From NCBI RefSeq assembly GCF_018343665.1, contig NZ_JAGYPM010000004.1:584381-648380 (forward strand): a stretch of 64,000 nt of DNA, written 5' to 3'. Position 1 is the first letter of the stretch; each line of letters opens with the position of its first letter. The stretch comes from Cytobacillus citreus. Lineage in GTDB: Bacteria > Bacillota > Bacilli > Bacillales > Cytobacillaceae. Shown in pieces: positions 17,229 to 23,717 of the stretch. The translations under genes were made by a program, and so were the position numbers. The notes beneath the pieces were generated by a model. The model made no database searches and had not been told where the DNA came from. It worked only from the letters and a program-made list of their open reading frames with translations.

Positions 17229-18701
17229 ATGGTTATTGAAGGTTTCCGAGCAATATTATCAATTGACGTTATCTTCATCATATTTGCTGGAGTATTATTG
17301 GGCATTGTCGTAGGATCTTTACCAGGTCTCACTGCAACGATGACAATCGCTTTGTTACTTCCATTTTCATTCGGATTATCACCAGTCTCCTCTATTGCAC
17401 TAATGGTTTCTGTATTTATCGGAGGAATGTATGGTGGGTCTGTTACAGCAATTCTACTTAGCATCCCCGGAACCCCCGCCGCTGCAGCTACTGTGCTGGA
17501 TGGGTACCCTCTTAGAAAACAAGGAAAGATTGGTAAGGCAATTAGTACTGCTACAATCGCATCTTTTTCCGGTGGAATAGTAAGCGTTACTTGCCTAATT
17601 TTCTTTTCTCCAATCCTAGCTGATTTTGCACTAAAATTTAGTGCCGCAGAGTTCTTTGCGTTAGCAGTTTTTGGGTTAAGTATTATAGCAAGCGTATCTG
17701 GTAATTCACCTATAAAAGGTCTAATTGCAGCATGTTTGGGATTACTTATTGCAATGGTGGGAATGGATCCACTTACCGCATACCCACGTTTTACTTTTGG
17801 AACTACACAGTTAATGGGTGGATTTTCTTTAATACCTGCCTTAATTGGATTGTTCGGTGTAGCGGAGATATTAGGTTCTATTGTAGAAAAAAATAATATT
17901 GAAGAAAAAATAAAAGTGAAACTGGATAATACAATTATTACGTTAAGAGAAGGTAAAGGGTTAATTGGTACCATTTTAAGATCTTCCTTTATCGGAACCT
18001 TTATTGGTGCGATTCCTGGTGCTGGTGCGGATATTGCAGCATTTGTTAGTTACAATGAAGCTAAAAGATGGTCTAAAAATAAAGATGAATTTGGAAAAGG
18101 AAATCTTAAAGGTGTTGCGGCACCTGAAGCAGGAAATAACGGAGTAACGGGTGGGACTATGATCCCGCTGCTTACTTTAGGAATTCCAGGTGATGCTGCT
18201 GCCGCTGTATTATTAGGTGCTTTTCTCATTCATGGTCTTCAGCCGGGACCTAAGCTCTTTATGGATAACGGTGAACTAGTTTATGGCATATTTGCAGCTA
18301 TGATCGTAGCAAATATTTTCATGCTTGTTTTGGGACTTTCAACAATCAAAGTCTTTGCAAAAGTTCTACAGACTGACACAAAGATATTAATGCCAATCAT
18401 TTTAGTTTTAACTACTGTAGGTGCATTCGCCATTAATAACAGTATGTTCGATGTCTACGTTATGTTAGGCTTCGGTGTACTTGGTTATTTTATGAGGAAA
18501 ATGGATATCCCTACATCGCCTATAGTATTAGCGATTATTTTAGGACCGATGGCAGAAGAAAATTTCCGTAGAGCAGCTATGTTGAATGAGAAAAGCCTTT
18601 CATTCCTTTATGATAGACCTATCACTGTAATATTTTTATTACTGGCAATTATTACAGTTTCTTCTTCTTATATGAAATATATAAAAGATAGAAAGAAGTA
18701 G
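17229..18701 (+). CDS. Tripartite tricarboxylate transporter, large permease subunit (TctA family)
   Basis: 490 residues and about 12 membrane helices. Family motifs are intact: GVLLGIVVGSLPGLTATMTI near the N-terminus, IGGMYGGSVTAILLSIPGTP (with AAAATVLDGYPL following) and the internal repeat GAIPGAGADIAAFVSY, then APEAGNNGVTGGTMIPLLTL and GIPGDAAAAVLLGAFL. It forms the translocation path for the carboxylate delivered by the lipoprotein. The ribosome binding site AAGGAGG precedes ATG. No decay is seen. Confidence 0.92.
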   Translation: MVIEGFRAILSIDVIFIIFAGVLLGIVVGSLPGLTATMTIALLLPFSFGLSPVSSIALMVSVFIGGMYGGSVTAILLSIPGTPAAAATVLDGYPLRKQGKIGKAISTATIASFSGGIVSVTCLIFFSPILADFALKFSAAEFFALAVFGLSIIASVSGNSPIKGLIAACLGLLIAMVGMDPLTAYPRFTFGTTQLMGGFSLIPALIGLFGVAEILGSIVEKNNIEEKIKVKLDNTIITLREGKGLIGTILRSSFIGTFIGAIPGAGADIAAFVSYNEAKRWSKNKDEFGKGNLKGVAAPEAGNNGVTGGTMIPLLTLGIPGDAAAAVLLGAFLIHGLQPGPKLFMDNGELVYGIFAAMIVANIFMLVLGLSTIKVFAKVLQTDTKILMPIILVLTTVGAFAINNSMFDVYVMLGFGVLGYFMRKMDIPTSPIVLAIILGPMAEENFRRAAMLNEKSLSFLYDRPITVIFLLLAIITVSSSYMKYIKDRKK

Positions 18702-19096
18702 ATGAACAAATACTTCTATGATTTCGGCAAATAGTATAGAAAGCAGAAGATTTCAACATCCTCTCCATTACATATTCGACATCATTAGGTATAAGGAGCA
18801 TTTCTGTTAGTAAGATTTTTGGGGACTTGAACAAAAAGAGCCCTCTTGGTATGTTCCTGGGTGTCAAAATGGTAGCGCGAAATGCCCCCTAATTGAGATC
18901 CATTGTGCATCGCATAATTCCCTATCACTACTTACGATCTTTTTCTAGTAGTGACCGAGAAGCATGCTTAAATATTGGAATATATTGAATTATGTGAAAG
19001 TAACGTTAAAAAACGTGTCGAAAAATATTTTTTTGACACCCCAAACAACGGCCAAACCGTTGATAAATCAACATTTATAGAGGGAGGTGTTTGGTC
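18702..19096. other. Gap before the kinase gene, with palindromes near the kinase start
   Basis: The left part has no gene; a short frame ending at about 18891 could be a C-terminal gene remnant that I cannot name. Near the right end CAACGG/CCGTTG (19046-19062) and TTGATAAATCAA (19060-19071) are inverted repeats directly before the ribosome binding site, plausible operator sites. Confidence 0.4.
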
Positions 19097-20050
19097 ATGA
19101 ATGAAGTAGTGACAATTGGTGATGTTCTTATTACATTTAATCCAAGATCAAAGGGTCCAATGAAATTTGTAAATACTTTTGAGCGAAAGATTGGCGGTGC
19201 AGAGCTTAATTTTGCAATCGGCTGTGCACGATTGGGCCTAAAAACAGGCTGGATTAGCAGATTAGGAAATGATGAATTTGGTCAATATGCCCTGAATGTT
19301 ATTCGGGGTGAGGGAATTGATACAAGCCAAGTAAAGCTAGTAGACGGCTTTGCTACTTCTCTTTATTTTAAAGAAGTTTTGGAAGATGGTAGTGGAAGAT
19401 CATTTTATTATCGTACGAATTCCCCTACAGATACATTAACTGAAGAGACAATAGATGAAAATTATATAAGAAATACGAAGGTACTTCATATCACAGGTGT
19501 TTTTCTAGCTGTTAATAAGGAGAAGAACATTCCTTTGATATTAAAAGCTCTTCAAATTGCGAAAAAAAATAAGGTTCTTATTTCTTTTGATCCAAATATT
19601 CGTCTAAGGTTATGGAAAAGAGATGAAGTTCAATCAGCCTTATTACAAATTCTTCCGTATGTAGACATTTTATTGACAAGTATTGAAGAAGCAGAGATTT
19701 TATTCGGCACAATAAATACAAAAGAAATAATCAAAAAAAGTACTCAATTAGGCGTTACTTACATCGCAATAAAACAAGGAGACGCTGGATCTATTGGTTA
19801 TTTTCATGGAGAGCTTATTGACGCACCCCCAGTAAAGGCTAAATTGGTTGTAGATACGGTAGGCGCTGGTGATGGATTTGATGCGGGATTTATTTACGGT
19901 ATTCTTAATAACTGGTCACTTGAAAGAACCCTATTATTTGCCAATACTATTGGTTCCATTGTTGTTGGTGTAATTGGAGATAATGAAGGACTACCTTATT
20001 TTGATGATGTCCTAATTCGAATGGGTGAAAAAGAATTTATAGATAGATAA
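19097..20050 (+). CDS. PfkB-family carbohydrate kinase, 2-keto-3-deoxygluconate kinase-like
   Basis: About 317 residues of the ribokinase/PfkB family. The N-terminal substrate region has FERKIGGAELNFAIGCARLG, and the C-terminal ATP/anion-hole motif DTVGAGDGFDAGF carries the catalytic Asp (about residue 258). It should phosphorylate a sugar acid on the C6 hydroxyl using ATP. Because KDPG aldolase follows 22 bp downstream, the natural reading is KDG to KDPG to pyruvate plus glyceraldehyde-3-phosphate. ATG at 19097 is chosen over TTG at 19091 because GGAGGTG ends only 1 bp before the latter. Kinase family is certain; KDG specificity is inferred from context. Confidence 0.88.
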   Translation: MNEVVTIGDVLITFNPRSKGPMKFVNTFERKIGGAELNFAIGCARLGLKTGWISRLGNDEFGQYALNVIRGEGIDTSQVKLVDGFATSLYFKEVLEDGSGRSFYYRTNSPTDTLTEETIDENYIRNTKVLHITGVFLAVNKEKNIPLILKALQIAKKNKVLISFDPNIRLRLWKRDEVQSALLQILPYVDILLTSIEEAEILFGTINTKEIIKKSTQLGVTYIAIKQGDAGSIGYFHGELIDAPPVKAKLVVDTVGAGDGFDAGFIYGILNNWSLERTLLFANTIGSIVVGVIGDNEGLPYFDDVLIRMGEKEFIDR

Positions 20051-20072
20051 TAATGAATAGGGGCTGTTAATA

Positions 20073-20723
20073 GTGACAATATTATCTACACTATTGAAAG
20101 AGGGACTTATAGCTGTAATTCGGGAATCGACAATGGAAAATGTTATTCCAATTTGTGAAGCATTATATGAAGGTGGCATAAAAGTAGTTGAGATTACAGC
20201 AGAAACTCCGCAATTAGTACCTATAATTGAAAAAACAGTAGACAATATGGGAGATAAAATATTGGTGGGAGCTGGGACAGTTCTTGACCCTGAAACGGCA
20301 AGGATGGTTATTTCTGCCGGAGCTCACTTCGTTGTTTCTCCCACGGTAAATATTGATACAATCCGACTTGTTAAACGCTACGGTGTAGTATGTATTCAGG
20401 GCGCATTAACCCCAACAGAAATTGTAACGGCCTACGAGAACGGGGCAGATATGGTGAAAATTTTTCCTATTAATGCATTTGGGCCTAGTTATGTGAAAAA
20501 TATTCATGGTCCTTTACCTCAAATTCCTTTAATGGTCACGGGTGGTATAAATTTAGATAATGTTTCTGAATATGTGAATAACGGGGCTTCTGGTATAGGT
20601 ATAGGAAGTAATCTCGTCAACGTCAAGAAATTGAATACGCAGGCAGACTATGAAACACTCTTAAAAAAAACAAAACAATATGTACAAGCCTATCATGAAG
20701 CTTCTGAAAATGAAAAACTGTAA
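20073..20723 (+). CDS. eda: KDPG/KHG aldolase (2-dehydro-3-deoxy-phosphogluconate aldolase)
   Basis: 216-residue class I aldolase. Diagnostic segments are GLIAVIR, VVEITAETPQ (catalytic Glu), VGAGTVLDPETARMVISAGA, HFVVSPTVN, QGALTPTEI, the Schiff-base lysine in DMVKIFPINAFGP and MVTGGINLDNVSEYVNNGASGIGIGS for phosphate binding. It splits KDPG to pyruvate and glyceraldehyde-3-phosphate. The start is GTG after AGGGGCT. It forms a pair with the upstream kinase. The 165 bp after it, up to the repeat/IS cluster, contain no clear gene or terminator. Confidence 0.92.
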   Translation: MTILSTLLKEGLIAVIRESTMENVIPICEALYEGGIKVVEITAETPQLVPIIEKTVDNMGDKILVGAGTVLDPETARMVISAGAHFVVSPTVNIDTIRLVKRYGVVCIQGALTPTEIVTAYENGADMVKIFPINAFGPSYVKNIHGPLPQIPLMVTGGINLDNVSEYVNNGASGIGIGSNLVNVKKLNTQADYETLLKKTKQYVQAYHEASENEKL

Positions 20724-20892
20724 TGAATAAGGGTCAAGTAGGTTGGGGTCTTTCCACTTGGGGTGGACTCCTTTCCTTCACAGAAACGTTCGCCCTTAAT
20801 ACACACGGCTCTTACTTCTTATCATTTACAAAGGAAACAAGGGGAAGGTTCGTACGTTTCCCCAATTATCCATATCTTTGAAATAGCGCCTG

Positions 20893-21229
20893 TGGTCAAG
20901 ACCCCAAAATATAGACATTATCAAAATACGACATTATATCGCTTTTTGATAGTTTAAATAGTAACTTTTAGGAGAAACGAATCCAGGTTTATATTGGGTT
21001 CGTTTTTCATTGTAGTAACGGATATATTTATTTAAATCTTGTTGAAATGTTTGTAATTGAATTTTTGGATAGAAACAATGGAATTCTGTTGTCAGTTGAG
21101 AAAAGAAGCTTTCAATCGCAGCGTTATCCCAAGAGTTTGCCTTACGAGACATACTAGGTGTAAACTTCAAACTCTTGCTCAAGTTATAATAGTTAAACGA
21201 TCTATATACACTTCCTAGGGGGGCAACCA
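20893..21229 (-). mobile_element. IS3-family (IS150-like) element, internally deleted copy in inverted orientation
   Basis: This 337-bp relic runs from the IS right end (TGGTCAAGACCCC) to a short piece of its left end (GGGGGGCAACCA), flanked by CTG at 20890-20892 and 21230-21232. About 950 bp of the middle is missing. Its right-end sequence matches that of the full copy at 21292-22585 with scattered substitutions, so it is an older or independently acquired copy. Confidence 0.85.
20934..21216 (-). pseudogene. IS3-family transposase OrfB, C-terminal fragment
   Basis: About 93 residues align with the C-terminus of the intact OrfB at 21696-22544, from GSVYRSFNYYNL to SPKSYYLNYQKAI, with changes such as NCWDN to NSWDN and QLKTEF to QLTTEF. 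The upstream five-sixths of the transposase is absent, so it cannot be functional. Confidence 0.9.
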
Positions 21230-21366
21230 CTGTCACCATCCGGATTTTGTCGAAAAACCTGGTTAGTTCGACATTTTTCGAGGAGTGACAGTGGTTGCCC
21301 CCCTTATAATGGACATATAGGATAGATAAAGATACGACATATCTACATTATTGGGGGACATACAAA

Positions 21367-21669
21367 ATGACAAGAAAACATACAAGTGTCGAAACTAAGT
21401 TAAAAGCTGTACTTCAGATAATAGATGGGGAGAAATCAGTAATAGAGGCTGCTAGAGGACTAAATTTACACCGTGATACTGTTAATCGTTGGGTTAATGC
21501 ATATAAGGAAAGAGGAGAAAAGGGCTTAGAAAATCCACATTCTCATAGTACCCCTCAATCTAAAAATAGTAATAAAAAAGTTAAGGAGTTAGAGAAAAAA
21601 CTAAAAGAAAAAGAATTGGAGAATGAGATATTAAAAAAGTTCCAGGCCTTTCTCAAAGAGAACGAATAA
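21367..21669 (+). CDS. IS3-family transposase OrfA (helix-turn-helix subunit)
   Basis: 100 residues. The N-terminal HTH region (ETKLKAVLQIIDGEKSVIEA with ARGLNLHRDTVNRWVNAYKE) binds the IS ends. A lysine/glutamate-rich leucine-zipper coiled coil follows (KVKELEKKLKEKELENEILK) and mediates multimerisation. A slippery heptamer, A AAA AAG, at 21633-21639 lies in the correct phase for -1 frameshifting into the OrfB frame, which is open from there to 21696, so an OrfAB fusion transposase can be made as in other IS3 elements. Confidence 0.93.
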   Translation: MTRKHTSVETKLKAVLQIIDGEKSVIEAARGLNLHRDTVNRWVNAYKERGEKGLENPHSHSTPQSKNSNKKVKELEKKLKEKELENEILKKFQAFLKENE

Positions 21670-21695
21670 GCAAGAAATTCGAAGCTATTTCTTTT

Positions 21696-22544
21696 TTGAG
21701 AAAGGATTATCCAGTTGTTCTTCTTTGTCGTGTATTAGGGGTTTCAAAAAGTGGATATTATGCTTATCTTAGTAGACCTAAAAAGCAAGTCTCAAACAAG
21801 GATCGTAAGCTCTTAACTAAGATAAAACGGGCATACACTCTTCATAAAGGCACGTATGGAGCCAAAAGAATTGCAAAATATTTAAAAGATAAGGGGACTA
21901 TTGCAAATCATAAAAGAGTAGCTCGTATTATGAGGGAAGCAAATATTAAAGCATTAGTAAGACGGCCTAAAACAACGCAAGAAACAAAAGGCCAGGCTGC
22001 CGGATATGTGTATAAAAATCTTTTAGAACGAGATTTTCATGCCAGTCACCCCAACCAAAAATGGGTTACGGATATGACAGAAATTCAAGTTGAACAAGAA
22101 AAACTTTATATATCAGCCTTGATGGATCTATTTAATAAGGAAGTTCTTGCCCTAGAAGTTAGCTCTAGCCCTAATCAAGAGCTTATTAAAGCTACCATTG
22201 AATCAGCTCGAAAGAAACGAAAATTAAAAACGCTTGAAGGAGTCACCGTACACAGTGATCAAGGAAGTGTATATAGATCGTTTAATTATTATAACTTGAG
22301 CAAGAATTTGAAGTTTACACCTAGTATGTCTCGTAAGGCAAACTGTTGGGATAACGCTGTGATTGAAAGCTTCTTTTCTCAATTGAAAACAGAATTTCCT
22401 TGTTTCTATCCAAAAATTCAATTACAAACATTTCAACAAGATTTAAATAAATATATCCGTTACTACAATGAAAAACGAACCCAATATAAACTTGGATTCA
22501 TTTCTCCTAAAAGTTACTATTTAAACTATCAAAAAGCGATATAA
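21696..22544 (+). CDS. IS3-family transposase OrfB (DDE integrase core)
   Basis: 282 residues. The N-terminal HTH_21 region (TKIKRAYTLHKGTYGAKRIA) is followed by the rve integrase core with the DDE triad: Asp in WVTDMTEI, Asp in VHSDQGS and Glu in NAVIESFFSQLKTE. The C-terminal signature NKYIRYYNEKRTQYK is typical of the IS150 group. It is normally produced as the OrfAB fusion; the annotated TTG is only the first start-like codon in the frame. No disabling change is visible. Confidence 0.93.
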   Translation: MRKDYPVVLLCRVLGVSKSGYYAYLSRPKKQVSNKDRKLLTKIKRAYTLHKGTYGAKRIAKYLKDKGTIANHKRVARIMREANIKALVRRPKTTQETKGQAAGYVYKNLLERDFHASHPNQKWVTDMTEIQVEQEKLYISALMDLFNKEVLALEVSSSPNQELIKATIESARKKRKLKTLEGVTVHSDQGSVYRSFNYYNLSKNLKFTPSMSRKANCWDNAVIESFFSQLKTEFPCFYPKIQLQTFQQDLNKYIRYYNEKRTQYKLGFISPKSYYLNYQKAI

Positions 22545-22588
22545 TGTCGTATTTTGATAATGTCTATATTTTGGGGTCTTGACCACAG

Positions 22589-23095
22589 GCACTGTTCTAT
22601 GTTGATCCTGTTGCATACAAGTCCTCCTCAATTAATTTTTTAAACTTTATATTATTTATAAATGCACCTGGTATACCCCGAGAATTTGCGCCTTCGCTCA
22701 AGTTGCAAGTTCCTTTTTTCCAATTGTTACAACAGGAAATATGGATGTGGCTTACCGCACGAGGCAATCCTTTTAAGGTGTAATATATCGATATCCATTG
22801 GAAAAACGTGGGGACTCTTCTCCTGTTTACTCAAATTTTAGTAACGTCAGGAATTTTTTTTTAGATATCTTTTTTGAAACGAAAGGAAATAAAAGAGATG
22901 GAAATCTAGGATAAAAATCAAACGGGCATTTAATCAAACAAAATTATCTTGGATTAAAAGCCCTTACTTTACGGCTTAGCTACAGTTGAAGTAGAAAAGG
23001 TTAATCCAAACCGTTGGGATGAGGAGATTCCTGCTTACCCGCTAGCATGCTATCGAACAGATTCTGGAATTATTCCGGTAAGTTATTAAAAAATA
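22589..23095. other. Gap with gene remnants
   Basis: No intact gene. A short frame ending at about 23090 reads LLYGLATVEVEKVNPNRW and continues for about 26 residues to a stop, apparently the C-terminus of a lost gene I cannot name. A patch near 22715-22760 resembles, at nucleotide level, a patch at 52415-52460 (CAATTGTT, GAAATATGGATG, GGCTTACCG). Confidence 0.45.
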
Positions 23096-23138
23096 ACAAA
23101 GCCCCATAAGGAGTAATCCCGTATGGGGCTTTGTCGTT
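23096..23138 (+). terminator. Strong hairpin terminator
   Basis: ACAAAGCCCCAT / ATGGGGCTTTGT is a perfect 12-bp stem directly after the stop of the remnant frame ending at about 23090. It is a leftover terminator of a gene that has decayed. Confidence 0.75.
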
Positions 23139-23199
23139 TATTTCAGTTTCTTTAGATATAATCGTATCAGAAAAGGAAACCTTCCTCTAATAAATTCCT

Positions 23200-23256
23200 G
23201 GTGCCTGCCCCCAGTGCGTTAATCCATTAATATATTGGGGGCAGGCATCTTTTTTT
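23200..23256. repeat. Family C hairpin repeat, copy 3
   Basis: The arms are GGTGCCTGCCCCCAGT and ATTGGGGGCAGGCATC, with a loop nearly identical to copy 2 at 974, followed by seven Ts. Confidence 0.75.
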
Positions 23257-23555
23257 GAATAAACAGTGTTTTAAGCAAGACTCTTTGATATGAAATTTCA
23301 ACAACAATACTCTTTATCCATTTCTAACAGAAGAAGCAGGCTCCCGAAAAGGGAAAACCTGCTTCTATACAAATGTTAATTTATACAAGTTTAGAAATTG
23401 AAGAAGCTCTGTTTCTGCTTATCGATATTATTTACATAGAATCAAATAATTTACAATAATAATTGTAAGTCATTTCAATATTGTGGAATATTTCCAGATT
23501 AAAGTTAAAGGGTTTCAAACACTTGAATCGCTCTACTTTTGTGTCAATACATATT
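23257..23555. other. Gap without a recognisable gene
   Basis: AT-rich, non-coding on both strands as far as I can see; it contains GAAGCAGGCTCCCG / GGGAAAACCTGCTTC (about 23333-23366), an imperfect hairpin that may terminate leftward transcription from the metallophosphoesterase gene. Confidence 0.35.
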
Positions 23556-23717
23556 TAGCTTCTCGCAGCAAATATTCAGCCGCTTCGCTTGAGATATGCT
23601 TCCGCTTTGAGCCTTCAATTCATTCACAAAGCTGTTCAGATTGTCTGCTGTCTTCGCCGCTCCGAATGCCACCCCTGTTTTGCCAGCAGGTGCAGTGATG
23701 CTCTCTAAATTAACACC
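23556..23717 (-). pseudogene. Decayed C-terminal extension of the metallophosphoesterase gene
   Basis: Directly after the TAA stop at 23718 the same frame continues as GVNLESITAPAGKTGVAFGA and then NSFVNELKAQSGSIS. A +1 shift there then gives SEAAEYLLREAKYVLTQK before a stop. This looks like an Ig-like/FIVAR-type extracellular module lost by one nonsense mutation and one frameshift. Confidence 0.6.

Larger units (their letters stand above)
21292..22585 (+). mobile_element. IS3-family (IS150 group) insertion sequence, complete
   Basis: 1294 bp from TGGTTGCCCCCC (left end) to GGGGTCTTGACCA (right end), imperfect terminal inverted repeats starting TGGT, with a 3-bp target duplication CAG (21289-21291 and 22586-22588). 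It encodes OrfA and OrfB in overlapping phases joined by a frameshift signal. Both genes look intact, so the element may be active. Confidence 0.9.
20881..22600. repeat. Family A hairpin repeat, copy 1, interrupted by two IS insertions
   Basis: Removing both insertions and one copy of each duplication leaves AAATAGCGCCTG joined to TCACCATCC, the core 21233-21291 ending GAGTGACAG, and GCACTGTTCT. This restores the standard family A element (GTGCCTGTCAC ... GTGACAGGCAC) seen at 36199 and 40662. The core keeps TCGAAAAA / TTTTTCGA as the inner inverted repeat. Confidence 0.8.

Noticed and set aside
20763-20957. 64-codon + strand frame before the IS copies
   Set aside because: Runs into the IS end, lacks a ribosome binding site and has no recognisable protein features.
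21209-21303. Compensatory changes in both arms of the family A copy 1 hairpin (GGGGGGCAACCA versus TGGTTGCCCCCC)
   Set aside because: At first this looked like covariation, but the matching arms are the left ends of two oppositely oriented IS copies, shown by the CTG/CAG duplications.
23483-23698. 71-codon + strand frame
   Set aside because: It is antisense to the decayed extension of the metallophosphoesterase gene, whose - strand reading has clear module-like sequence.
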